NCBI RefSeq assembly: GCF_010183535.1 | Contig: NC_071330.1 | Span: forward strand, 16,411,717 to 16,475,716 | Direction of reading: 5' to 3' | DNA: 64,000 bases | Origin: Caenorhabditis remanei | Lineage: Eukaryota; Nematoda; Chromadorea; Rhabditida; Rhabditidae | In this document: positions 21,790 to 31,540 of the stretch, piece after piece | How positions within the stretch are numbered: position 1 is the stretch's first letter | How the letters are laid out: every line of letters begins with the position of its first letter | Notes under the pieces: generated by a model | Database searches by the model: none | What the model saw: only the letters and a program-made list of their open reading frames with translations | What the model was told of the DNA's origin: nothing | Made by a program: the position numbers and the translations under genes

Positions 21790-22046
21790 GTACTGGTGGC
21801 GTTGAAAAGATGAATAACGTCTACTGAATTACTGTTGCTACCGTAATCCAGACTACTGTCAATGGGCATGCTGGGCCATTGCAATCGGAGTGTCATTAGT
21901 GTTGCAAGATAGTACACTCAAAGGTACGTAACCTAGTTTATTTTGATCCGAGACATATTTTGAAAACAGATTTAGAATCCTCATGACGTCAGCTTTCTAA
22001 CCATATTAAAAATTTTTAGACCGAATGCGGAAAAGTGTGATGTTAA
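21790..22046 (+). pseudogene. Left-arm pseudogene copy of the Cys-rich gene at 24130-24462
   Basis: Inverted copy of the right-arm gene. Exon 2 homology lies at 21852-21923 and exon 3 at 22020-22046, with acceptors kept. Exon 1 is reduced to scraps (ACGGTACTGGTGGCG). Two nonsense changes are visible: TAG at 21897-21899 where the partner has a Trp codon, and TGA at 22038-22040 where it has Cys. Confidence 0.85.
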
Positions 22047-22185
22047 CGTGTGCTGTTGATCAATGCCGTACCGTCTGATGAAATAAATGTTACCTGATTA
22101 GACATATAAAACACCCAGTCCAAAAAACACATTTATTTCCAACAAAAAATCCTTGAAAAACTTCAATACTTAATAACTTGAGCAT

Positions 22186-22648
22186 TCAGTCGTCGCAAGT
22201 TTCTCCACACTTCCACTGAAAAACCATTCATATATTTCAAATCGCAGTTTTATTTTATTTTTTTTTAATCTCACCACTCCGTTGGTAATTGTACAGCAAA
22301 CATGGAAAGTTTGCGGGAGTTCGAACGCAGTTTTGGTTGGTCTGGCAGTATGGGCGTGGCCAATGGCGGTCTGGAATAAATTAATTGGGAAATATGTCAA
22401 AGAGTGCGTCTAAGGTGCGCCAGATTGTTCAAAGGTGTAAAAACGCTGGTACTATATGAAAACGCGTCTAAGGTGCGCCAGACACTCAAAAGCCGTAAAA
22501 TCATTGTACAATCTAGTGAGAAGCAGTATCTGAAAACGCGTCTAAATTGCGCCAGTAGCTTCTGGCCTCTGTCTGTTTGTCTGTCTGTCCTCCCTCACCA
22601 CAACTTACATGACCAACAACCACCCCTTCCTCAGATTTTCATAAGCAT
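22186..22648 (-). pseudogene. Left-arm pseudogene copy of the Cys-rich gene at 23288-24000
   Basis: Minus-strand inverted copy of the gene at 23288-24000: exon 3 at 22186-22215, exon 2 at 22275-22370 with an intact TTCCAG acceptor, exon 1 near 22610-22648. In exon 1 about 55-60 bases are missing, removing the signal peptide and putting TGA in frame after five codons. The last two cysteines are replaced by Asp-Asp and the first Cys is also lost. Confidence 0.85.
22405..22560. repeat. Spaced GCGTCTAAGGTGCGCCAG motifs (left arm)
   Basis: Three copies in the intron of the left-arm pseudogene (about 22405, 22463, 22537), the inverted counterparts of those at 23455-23815. Confidence 0.65.
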
Positions 22649-22704
22649 TGTTATCAGAGACAGGTGAAGGGTAATTATGAGAGAAATTAGGTATAGGTTT
22701 ATAT

Positions 22705-23009
22705 CAGACTTGTCAAAAATCGGGCCGGCCCGGGCCGGGCCAAAATTTTTCCTGATTTCAAAAAATGGGAACCCGTTTTTACCAAATTTTATTTGAAATT
22801 TTTCGAAAAAATAGAGTAAAAATGCCTTAATTATCATACATATTCACATTTTTCCTAAAATTTCCAAAAAAAAATCAAAAACTCAACATGTTTCAAAAGA
22901 GCCTGGCCGGGCCGGGCCGGGCCGGGCCGAGATTTTTCCTGAGTTTGGCCCGCCGGGCCGGGCCGGGCCGGGCCGGGCCAAAATTTTTCCTGACTTCGTG
23001 ACAAGTCTG
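22705..23009. mobile_element. hAT-like MITE with internal GGGCC repeats, copy 1
   Basis: Perfect 11-bp terminal inverted repeats (CAGACTTGTCA / TGACAAGTCTG) are flanked by an 8-bp direct repeat GTTTATAT (22697-22704 and 23010-23017), the target-site length of hAT transposons. The 305-bp interior has four runs of GGGCC/GGCCC units and no coding capacity. It sits in the spacer of the inverted duplication. Confidence 0.85.
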
Positions 23010-23287
23010 GTTTATATAGTAACCATATCTTGAAGGGCGGCGGATGTTTCAATTGTTTTTTTTTTGGTTTCAAAACATGAGATTTTTCCCCAATTTTCTC
23101 CCCTTATCACCATCAATATACAAAATATTTACCTAGTTAGACAGCGGATGTTTTTGTTTTTCTCTATCAAAACATGTTCTTACCAAACGCTAAATTGAAA
23201 CATCCGCTCCGTTCAAGATAAGGTCACTATAAAAACCTTTTCCTTCATAATTACCCTTCACCCCGGTCTCCATCTACTAATCACAGA

Positions 23288-24000
23288 ATGCTCATGAAAA
23301 TTGTGTTCGCTATTCTTGCTCTTCTTATGGTCACAGCTTTGGCTGCTCCAATCACTGCCGAGGAAGAGGTGGTTGTTGGTCATGTAAGTTGCGGGAAGGG
23401 GATCAGGACAGACAGACAAACATACAGATAGACAGAAATTAGAAACTGGCGCATTTTAGACGCGTTTTTAGATTGTGCAGTGATTTAACGGCTTTTTGAG
23501 TGTCCAGCCCACCTTAGCCGTGTCTGACAGTATAACCTCATTTTTATTTGATTTTCTGGTTTTTTAATTGTCTGACGCACCTTAGGCGCGTTTTTAAGCA
23601 TCTCAAGTTGTTCAAACTACTCGATTCGGTTTCTTTGAGTTTTTAGGCTGGCGCACCTTAAGCGCGTTTTCAAACAAGGTTATTTCTGACTTAATGGTTT
23701 TACTATCTTTACGAACCTTTTAATGTCTGACGTACCTTAGACGCGTTTTCATGTAGTACCAGCGTTTTTATATCTTTTTGACTTTCTGACGCGCTCTTCG
23801 ACATATTTTCCAACTAATTTATTCCGGACCGCCATTGGCCACGCCCAAACTGCCAGACCAACCAAAACTGTGTTCGTCCTACCACCCAGTTGTCATGTCT
23901 GTTGTAAAGTTATCGGGGGAAAGGTGAGAATTTTTAATGAAAAATGAAATAGGGATTTGAAAAATATTTTCAGTTCGAGTGTGGACAAGTTTGTTGCTGA
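23288..24000 (+). CDS. Small secreted Cys-rich protein gene, splice acceptor mutated
   Basis: Exon 1 (23288-23383) gives a good signal peptide (MKIVFAILALLMVTALA) and an acidic stretch, ending at GTAAGT. Exon 2 homology spans 23828-23923 and exon 3 23974-24000, which carry the six cysteines in the order C-x2-CC ... C-x3-CC, in phase with exon 1. However, the bases before exon 2 read TTCCGG, where the inverted copy at 22371 has TTCCAG, so the acceptor AG is lost. The next AG (23856) would shift the frame and stop within exon 2. Exon 3 and the Cys pattern are otherwise intact, so this is a very recent lesion, a rare non-AG acceptor or a base error. Role unknown. Confidence 0.55.
23455..23815. 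repeat. Regularly spaced ACGCACCTTAGGCGCGTTTT-type motifs
   Basis: Six copies at about 23455, 23515, 23572, 23647, 23720 and 23797 (spacing 57-77 bases) in intron 1 of the gene at 23288. Each is an imperfect palindrome of about 20 bp with unrelated DNA between. Confidence 0.7.
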
Positions 24001-24129
24001 ATACTCAATAATGGATTTTTTTGGGGTTTTTTTGAATAAATGTGTTTTTTTTTCGTAGTGTGTGTCTAAAATGTCTAATCAATTAACATTTATTTCATTA
24101 GGAGATATGACATTGATCAACAGCACACG

Positions 24130-24462
24130 TTAACAGCACACTTTTCCGCATTCGGTCTGAAAAATTTTGATATGGTTAGAAAGCTGACGTCATGAGGATT
24201 CTGAATCTGGTTTTCAAATTTGTCTCGGATTAAAATAAACTAAGTTACGTACCTTTGAGTTTTCTCTCTTGCAACACCAATGTGGGTTCTTACACAATTG
24301 CAATGGCTCAGCATGTTTACTGACAGTAGTCTGGAATACGGTAGCTACAGTAAGCAAGTAGGCGTGACTTACTTTTCCGACGTCTCCGATAATTGGAACT
24401 CCAAAAACTGAAGAGGCCATGAAGAGAGACGCCAGAACCGTGAAGAGAATGAAGAATTTCAT
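24130..24462 (-). CDS. Small secreted Cys-rich protein (64 aa), intact
   Basis: Three exons on the minus strand: 24373-24462, 24253-24330 and 24130-24156, all phase 0. Exon 1 is a signal peptide (FFILFTVLASLFMASSVFG). The mature peptide has six cysteines spaced C-x5-CC-x8-C-x3-CC, ending in Cys-Cys and TAA. Such a C-CC-C-CC framework is typical of disulfide-rich secreted peptides, but I recognise no family. It converges on the related gene at 23288-24000 with about 130 bp between stops; both share exon-intron layout and Cys pattern, so the pair is itself an old duplication. Confidence 0.8.
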
Positions 24463-24659
24463 TTTTCAGATTGTTCTCTTATTGCAGCCGTTGTCATTTT
24501 ATATGTATCCCATTCCATATCTTATCTCTCTGTTTTTGAATGTTTTAAATGTCACTCAAAAATAAAAAAATATAGGTGTAACATAACAATTGGAGTGAAT
24601 TTCAGATCACGTCATTTTTTATTAGTCATCATCAGAGATTGGTTTGGATAACAAAACAT

Positions 24660-24807
24660 GATATTAGCTCGGTACAGTTCATACAACTGCGCTCTACCGA
24701 AATGCCCTTAAAAATTTCTTGTTTTCTCTGAGTCTCTCAATGTTTCACACAATTTCATTCGGCCTCGGTAGAGCGCGGTTGAAAGAAGCGTGCCGTGCTA
24801 ATATGTA
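24660..24807. repeat. MITE with GCGCTCTACCGA inverted repeat, copy 1
   Basis: ATATTAGCTCGGTAC...ACTGCGCTCTACCGAAAT at the left is answered by CGGTAGAGCGCGGTT...GTGCCGTGCTAATATG at the right. Related copies lie at 47472-47602 and 60505-60635. Confidence 0.7.
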
Positions 24808-24950
24808 ATCTCAATAACCCTAGACGACCGACATCCTCCCCATCCATATTCCATCCGCGTTTTAAATGTGGACGCATTATGGACCATATGTGGATCCATA
24901 TTCAATATGGGCGCATATGGACCCACACTGGATCCATCGCGCTTTACTTG

Positions 24951-25011
24951 AGTCGGTTAGAGCGTGGGTCTAATAAGTCCAAGGTCGCAGGTTCGACCCC
25001 TGCTGGCGGCA
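24951..25011 (+). pseudogene. tRNA-Ile pseudogene, 5' truncated
   Basis: It begins at AGTCGGTTAG within the D loop and continues to the end of the tRNA-Ile sequence, with GCCC changed to GTCC in the anticodon stem. The first 13 nt, including the 5' acceptor strand, are replaced by unrelated sequence, so no acceptor stem can form. Confidence 0.85.
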
Positions 25012-25096
25012 AACTCTTTTTTCTTTTCTTTTTTTTCCAAATTTAATTTTTGGATGTCCTTGTGTTTTGTGAACTCATAAAGCCCTGTTTATTTTC

Positions 25097-26682
25097 TTAT
25101 ACGTAATACATAAGAATAATCACAAAAATCCAAATAATTCCAGCTTCCTTCATCGAATTTCCGCTCGCTTCCAATGCAGCTGCCGATGGTTTCTCTTCGA
25201 TTTGATTCAGATTCTTGGATTCAGATTGTGCAGTTTTGTAGTCACCCCTGTAGAAAATGGAAAGAAGTTGATCATTACAACTTTTATCCCTCTTGAGATA
25301 ACTCACTCTGCACAAATTCCAACCCATTGGCACACCTCTTCAAGATGCTCCTTGAAACCATGAATAATCAATTTCTCATACTTGACATCTGAGAAAACAA
25401 AATTTTTTAAATGATTATCAATTAATTAGCTCACATTCAATAGTCAGTCCGAAAGCCGTTTCTTTATAATTTTGCAAAATCGTAATTGGATTCGAAATTG
25501 CTCCTCCAAAAATCGGATGCACATCAATTGGATAAGCTGGTTGAGGGCCCTCTCGGTCCATTTTCTGGATAAAATCGTCTTTCATGCAGTACTCGGTCCG
25601 TTTCCCTTGAGTACATTCAGCCATCTGCAATTCGGCCATATATAAAGGACAAAAATGATAACTCACTTCTTCTCCTACTTCAACGATTCCGTCACGACCG
25701 CTGATTGATCGAGACATTTCTTCAACTATCTTGAATTTGATAAAACTATCCGATTGTCCTTTATATGTTTCGCGATCTGAAAAAAAACTTGCTTATTTGT
25801 AAATAAAATTTATTTTTCTGGCAAAAAATTAAAAAGCAAAAAAGAATTTGCCGCCAGCAGGGGTCGAACCTGCGACCTTGGGCTTATTAGACCCACGCTC
25901 TAACCGACTGAGCTATGGCGGCTGCGAGCGGAAGGGCAAGGAGGGCGTATAGGAAAGTGGGGGTTTTTGAGATGGAGTGGGAGAAGTTAGGTATAGAGCC
26001 CGAATTTCAAACGGTTATAACTCCTCTTAAAATGAGCCTTTAGAAAATCTGAGGACAGAATTAGATAGGGAATTTTCTCAGCTTTCAGATTATATATACA
26101 TCAATGTTAAAATTAAAAACCGGTTGAAACGCGCTTAAATATACCTGCAAAACAAATAGGAACTCGTTCCAAGTCCTTCTCCAATTCCACAACAATAATT
26201 CCGCTCAGTGGGCTGCAAGATCCAAAGAAGAACACCTTATCCGAAATCACACCGGTCACATCATTCGGGAATTCAACAACACGGCTTTTCGACCATGGAG
26301 TCATTCTGAAAGAAAGCAACGTATTTTCCACCTAAAATCTATTTGACCTACGCGAAATTACAACTGGCCATACTATCCGGTCCCATTTCTTGTAAATGAT
26401 TCTTTGAGAATACGACGTGGCGAGAGGAAATCAGAACACCTAGGTACTCGTCGTATACTTTGCCATCAATGACCAGGCGGCCTATCCATGAGTCCTTTGG
26501 AGAAGAACCACCGCTGGAAAAAATTAATAATCTGACTCCACTACTTGAAAACAAAAAACTTACGGGCTTCCACACTCCACGAGACGCTTCTCATTCTCTT
26601 GTTTTGTCAATTTTTTGAACGCTGGATTTTTGGCTTGAGCAAGGATCACGACGCAGATGGAGAAGATTAGAGAGACCTTCAT
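25097..26682 (-). CDS. DUF316 family secreted trypsin-like pseudo-protease
   Basis: Seven exons on the minus strand (26564-26682, 26352-26513, 26145-26305, 25667-25776, 25435-25624, 25307-25388, 25097-25247) give 324 aa. Signal peptide MKVSLIFSICVVILAQA; then the family signature KLTKQENEKRLVECG; then DSWIGRLV and GVLISSRHVVFS, the counterpart of the chymotrypsin-fold block with the catalytic His. The GDSGG motif with the catalytic Ser is absent; the matching region reads HPIFGGAISNP. It is therefore probably non-catalytic. The C-terminus ends in a hydrophobic segment (IIWIFVIILMYYV) after a polar linker, suggesting a GPI or membrane anchor. Intron 3 holds a tRNA-Ile in the same orientation. 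DUF316 genes form large expanded nematode families; the role is not established here. It is divergent from the paralog at 27139. Confidence 0.88.
25849..25922 (-). tRNA. tRNA-Ile (anticodon AAT), intronic
   Basis: Apparently identical 74-nt sequence to the copy at 1808, lying in intron 3 of the DUF316 gene and in its transcriptional sense. Confidence 0.95.
25923..26100 (-). repeat. tRNA-Ile cassette 5' flank
   Basis: Minus-strand copy of the conserved block, from GGAGGGCGTATAGGAAAGTG to the CTCAGCTTTCAG end, inside intron 3 of the same gene. Confidence 0.8.
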
Positions 26683-27138
26683 TTCGTCTACAGAGGGAAT
26701 AACTGGAAACTGTTGAAGTGGTGTGGATTGGAGTAGAGATAAGATCTAGACACGTGGTATGGGCGGGGCCAAATAAAAAGTTATCTGATGGTCAAGCGAA
26801 ACTTTTTTGGTTAGGTTAATGTCACGGTGTTATATTTAAAAAATGTGTAACTGTGGATCACGTTGGTTTGGAATTTTGAAAACAAGGTAATCGTAAATCG
26901 ACACTCGGTAAATGCACACCTCATAACTTTCTCAAATTGACACCAATTGAAAAAAATTATTGTGATCAGTAGGTTAGCAGCAACGTTTTAAAGTGGAATT
27001 TCACAAAATTTCTCAAAAAATCGCTTTCAAAACGTGACACAATACAAAAAAACGTTATTTACAAAATTCTCGAAGGTCACCCACGTGGATTCTTCACTCA
27101 ATACGTGTCCCCATAATTAGTCCCAATTTTTACCATCG
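26683..27138. promoter_or_regulatory. Shared divergent promoter region of the DUF316 pair
   Basis: The 456 bp between two opposite start codons must contain both promoters. No clear TATA box or known operator was recognised; AT content is typical. Confidence 0.5.
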
Positions 27139-29021
27139 ATGAAGAACAGAATCAATATGAAAATGTTGCATATCTATCTATTTTGGGTCATGATAACCAT
27201 CGTTCAAGCCAGGTTGGAACCAAACACATTCAAGAAACTGACGATGAAAGAAAATGAGGAACGACTTGAAAAGTGTGGAATTGGGTAGGTTCTTTATTTA
27301 AAATTTAAAATTTTCGTGTATTTTTTTGATGTTTTTTCGAAATGTTTTCAGAACTCTCGACTCTTGGATCGGTCGTTTCATCAAAGATAAAGTTCCTGAC
27401 CCAGATATTCTTGGTGTCCTTATTTCTTCTCGCCACGTTATGTTCTCCTACAGCCCATTCCCTCATTGGCTAGAAGTACAGCGTTGTCACCCGTATTTTA
27501 TGTACGTGTTTAAGAAAACAATGTTTCCGATTTACTCTATTTAACTCAATTCTAGGGAGAATTTCGGCGATAAGCTACCAACATTTCAAATCCAGTTCCC
27601 GAAAGACAAGGGTACAATCACTGAAAATGTTTGTGATTTCAGAATGTATCTAAAAAAATAAGCTTTCTTGCAGATTGAGACGATCGGAAGATGCTTTCCA
27701 TTGAAATCTGGAATAGCTATAGCAGAACTGAACTCCGATGTTAAAAACACAGTACCTATCTGTTTTCCTGGTGAGTCGAGGCGGAGTTTCTTACAAGGGA
27801 ACCTCAAGGGGTCGCAAGTTTGGTATCGTTCCACTTGCCGCTGCCGCTGACGAGCAAAAAACGAAAATTTGGGATATGACTATTCAAGCTGTACTTAATA
27901 CCTGGTAGCAATTTGGAACGATTCCAAACTTGTGACCCCTTGAGGTTCTCTTGTTAGATTTCTGCTAGTAGTTTTATATATGATCTGAAAGCTGAGAAAA
28001 TTCCCTATTTGACCATGTCCTCAGATTTTACCTAGGTGTATTTAGAGAGAAGTTATAACAGTATGAAATTCAGGCTCTATGTCTTACTTCCTCCCACTCC
28101 TTCTCAAAAAACCCTCACTTTCCTATACGCCCTCCATGCCCCCCACCGCTCGCAGCCGCCATAGCTCAGTCGGTTAGAGCGTGGGTCTAATAAGCCCAAG
28201 GTCGCAGGTTCGACCCCTGCTGGCGGCAAACTTTTTTTGCTTTTTTTGTTTGATAAGTTTTATTTTTTCAGCTCTGAACCTGAACGGGTCTAACTACACG
28301 TTAAGCTGGATGAAATATGGAAAAAATGGGACATCATTCAACGCTCTTAGAGCGAATGTGAGATTCTCAATGTGAGGTGATTTTCTGAAAAATACATTTT
28401 TAGGTGGTCAATTGTTCCATAACAACCGAAAAAGAGGACCAAAGAAAAGAACACTGCTTCAAACCTATCGGTGATATGAAGCTATTAGATGCGCCTCTGA
28501 GCAAAGGAAAGCCAATTTCCATCCCAATGGTTTTGAAAGTGGACAAGAAGAAGGAAACGGTTGCTGGGATGGCATATAATTGTATGTTCCAGGGGAGAAA
28601 GTAGAAAAAAATTATTCTGAAAATATACTTTTTCGTTTTAAGGGACGGGTGAACAACTTCTTGTTTACAATTTCATAGACGCAACTCAATACGTGTGTGA
28701 CTTGGTTGGTATTTGTGAGAAGTGAGTTGGTTTATTTTAGAAAACTATTATTGGATTTTCAAATAAGTACTTATGAAATTCAGAGGCCAACACCCGACTG
28801 ACCCGCCGACTACTTCGACCACTCCCACCACAACAGAACCACCACCACCACCAACAACTCCAACAACCCGGCCACCACCAACTACTTATTATGTTCCAGC
28901 GATTCAGGAAGATGAGGAGATGAGGAGTTTCGAGATTCCATACGACAGAAAAGTTGTGAAGAGAGGAAGTGCGAAGATTCAGATGATATGGATTCTGTTA
29001 ATTGGTCTTGTTTTGTATTAA
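27139..29021 (+). CDS. DUF316 family secreted trypsin-like pseudo-protease, GPI-type tail
   Basis: Eight exons (27139-27284, 27352-27501, 27556-27628, 27674-27770, 28272-28357, 28404-28581, 28643-28721, 28784-29021) give 348 aa. Signal peptide region MLHIYLFWVMITIVQA; KLTMKENEERLEKCG signature; DSWIGRFIKD; GVLISSRHVMFSY with the His; then CFPLKSGIAIAEL; NWTGEQLLVYNF and the Cys pair CDLVGIC. No GDSGG is present, so the Ser nucleophile is missing. A Thr/Pro linker and a hydrophobic end (IWILLIGLVLY) follow. Compared with the minus-strand partner it has one extra 45-nt intron. Intron 4 contains a TTA-flanked MITE and a tRNA-Ile at the position homologous to the partner's tRNA. Its last exon is nearly identical to the one at 1-237. 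Confidence 0.88.
27794..27953. mobile_element. MITE with long TIRs and TTA target duplication
   Basis: About 40-bp inverted repeats (CAAGGGAACCTCAAGGGGTC / its complement ending GAGGTTCTCTTG) are flanked by TTA at 27791-27793 and 27954-27956. A 3-bp TTA duplication fits PIF/Harbinger-type elements. In intron 4 of the DUF316 gene. Confidence 0.75.
27986..28154 (+). repeat. tRNA-Ile cassette 5' flank
   Basis: CTGAAAGCTGAGAAAATTCC ... CACTTTCCTATACGCCCTCC directly abuts the tRNA at 28155. Confidence 0.85.
28155..28228 (+). tRNA. tRNA-Ile (anticodon AAT), intronic
   Basis: Same 74-nt sequence, in intron 4 of the DUF316 gene on the sense strand, 43 bases before exon 5. It is followed by a T run. 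Confidence 0.95.
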
Positions 29022-29133
29022 TTAGTTATAAAAGTATTTGGTTTTTGTAAATGAGATTTTCGAATTCAGCATGGGAACGAGTTTTCGCGTTTTTCAACAT
29101 ACTTGTAGTTTAAAATTGGGAGTGTTATATATA

Positions 29134-29302
29134 GTCTGAAAGCTGAGAAAATTCCCTATCAAACGCAATCCTTAGATTTTTCATAGGTAGATTTAAAAAG
29201 GAGTTATAACAGTTTGAAGTTCGGGCTCAATGCATGACTTCCTCCCACTCCCGCGCAAAAATAATCACTCTCCTGTACGCCCTCCATACCCTTCCGTTCC
29301 CA
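29134..29302 (+). repeat. tRNA-Ile cassette 5' flank
   Basis: Copy of the flank with more differences (CACTCTCCTGTACGCCCTCC) directly before the tRNA at 29303. Confidence 0.8.
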
Positions 29303-29376
29303 GCCGCCATAGCTCAGTCGGTTAGAGCGTGGGTCTAATAAGCCCAAGGTCGCAGGTTCGACCCCTGCTGGCGGCA
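29303..29376 (+). tRNA. tRNA-Ile (anticodon AAT)
   Basis: Same 74-nt sequence, 280 bases after the DUF316 stop codon; T run follows. Confidence 0.95.
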
Positions 29377-30939
29377 AATATTTTTTTCTTTTTTTAAACA
29401 CTTGTTTTTCAGCTTCACTATGTCCAGATGTCCCTATTGCTATACATACATTCCCATCTCCTCACCACGCCTAATAAAAACTTGAAACGTTTCTTCCAAT
29501 TTCCGTTTTCGAACTCATCGTATATATTGGAGCACGCCCTTTAATTTCCCCTTCTTCTTTCTCTGCCATTTCTCTCCTTCTCTTTGTTTTAAAAAAGATG
29601 GAAAGGGGGTTTTCACGCTCTGATGATCTCATTGTTCACCTTTTTCAAATTGTTTTACAAAGAGTGGTCGGAGACCGGAGACCTTTTCCATCCCAATTTT
29701 TGAGTGCTCTTTATTCTATAGCACTTTTTCGAAAAAAAGAAGAAGTAAAGAGAAAGTTTTTTTGTTGATTTGTAGAGTTTTGTTTTGTGTGTCAGGGTGT
29801 CCGAATGCCCAGTGTCCTCACACCACCGATTTATAGTAAAAGTATGATTTCGAAAAAATGAAACTATGAGCATTTTTTGAAATTCTTACGGTGTCTGTCT
29901 GTATTTTTATAAATTTATGAAATTCGCAGAATCCAGATGGTTCTCTGTGTGTCTGTTTGTGTGTTCGGATGTCCGTATGTCCATTACCATAACATACTTG
30001 TCAAGGCCCGAGAGCCCTTCAAAACATGAGCCTTTTTTTTGAAATTTGTTTTTGAAAATTTCCCGATTTTTCATCGAAAATGTTAACATTTGAATGATTG
30101 TCGAAAATTTGACTTTTTCGCGAAATAAATTCAAAATTTTCAAAAAAATTCGAAAAAATTTAAGTTTTGGCGCCAAATACCTGAGCCTACCCAAGCTAGA
30201 TTTCTTCTATCTTCAGCTTATAAAGTCTATCTGTGTGTCCAAATGCCCGGATGTCCATCATTTTTATCTCTAGTTTTAATTTCTTCATGCCCCCTATAAA
30301 GTGGCAAAGGTACTCCCCTACCAATCAAACAGCCAGGGTTCAATTCCACCCACCGCCTAACTTTTTTGTTTTTTGTTTTAAATTGTTTTTGACCATTTTT
30401 TTTGGGATGTCCGACCCCAAAAACATAGGGAAGTGACGTGACCAATAAAAAAAAAGAAAAAAAAGTGAACAGCATATTACTTTGAAATGCAAAACTTTTT
30501 GAGTCACCTTGTGTTATTTTTTGGTTATGACTTTGCACATTTAGCACAAAAACCATATATAGAAAAAATAATAAAATTTTGAGGTGTGTACTCCTTTTGG
30601 ACAATTTTTTAAGGATCCAGATCTCTTTTCTCCCATTGACTTCCCCTGAAAATGTCAAAACAAATTTATACTTCAAAAAGGGGGGCTAGTAGCTAGTGAG
30701 CCCAGAGCCCATGCCAAAAACCAATTCGGCTAATTGAACTCGACTCCTCGAGCGAGCTTTCTCCAATTCCATTTGGTGACGACGAGACTAAAAATTGATC
30801 GCCTTTTTTTGCGCCTTTCGTTTTTCAGATATTGGTTTTTTTTGGATTTTTTCGGGAAGGGATGTCATGTTGTAGATTTTAAAATAATAGTAATGGAAAA
30901 TGTCGTCGGCGCACCCAAAAAACCGTTAAAACTATACTG

Positions 30940-31187
30940 AGAAGACGCAGAGAAACGAGACACTCTAGGTGTCTACGTCTCTCTGAAGAGTCGCGTGGCT
31001 TTAAACGTTTGTATCTCAAAAGGTATAATAGCTAGTAAAAAGTTGTCAACTCCAATAATGCAGAAAATGTTAAGGGCTACATTTTTGTAGTTGACAACTT
31101 TTAGGTGGCTATCCAGACTGGGGAAATATCGTGCTTTGAAGTCAAACGGCGCTATAGATCTAGCTTCTCCGCGTCTCTTCCTTTTCG
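30940..31187. repeat. Composite palindromic repeat, copy 7
   Basis: Starts at AGACGCAGAGAAACGAGACA. The left inner arm is decayed (TTGTCAACTCCAATAATGCA); the right arm (CTACATTTTTGTAGTTGACA) is intact. Confidence 0.75.
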
Positions 31188-31297
31188 CCTGTTTGTAATA
31201 ATACCTATCTAACGTAATTAAACATATAGAATTTTGAAATTTAAAAATCCAATTAATTTTGCTGTCGGAAATCCAAAAAATACGAAAAAAAAATGAA

Positions 31298-31540
31298 TAG
31301 AGACGCAGAGAAACGAGACACTCTAGGTATCTCCGCCTCTTTGAAAAGTCCCGCGGTTTTGAACGCATGTATCTCAAAAACTATAATAGCTAGTAAAAAG
31401 TTTTCCACTACAAAACTGTAGTGAATTTTAAGAGCTACATTTTTGTAGTTGACAATTTTTTGAAAACTATTAAGACTGGGGAGATATAAGCGTTTGAAGT
31501 GCGCGCAGCGTATCTGATTTCTCTGCGTTTCTCCCTCTTT
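31298..31540. repeat. Composite palindromic repeat, copy 8
   Basis: Both outer ends are well kept (GAGACGCAGAGAAACGAGAC; TTCTCTGCGTTTCTC); the inner hairpin is imperfect. Confidence 0.75.

Noticed and set aside
22405..23815. Regularly spaced palindromic motifs resembling a CRISPR array
   Set aside because: The genome is eukaryotic, motif copies are imperfect and their spacing varies by 20 bases; no cas-like genes. Kept only as a spaced repeat.
24951..25011. Sixth functional tRNA-Ile
   Set aside because: Lacks the 5' acceptor strand and start of the D arm and has a broken anticodon stem pair.
30227..30676. Open frame of about 150 codons on the minus strand
   Set aside because: Low-complexity Lys/Phe-rich translation of AT-rich repeat DNA, no splice context, no motif.
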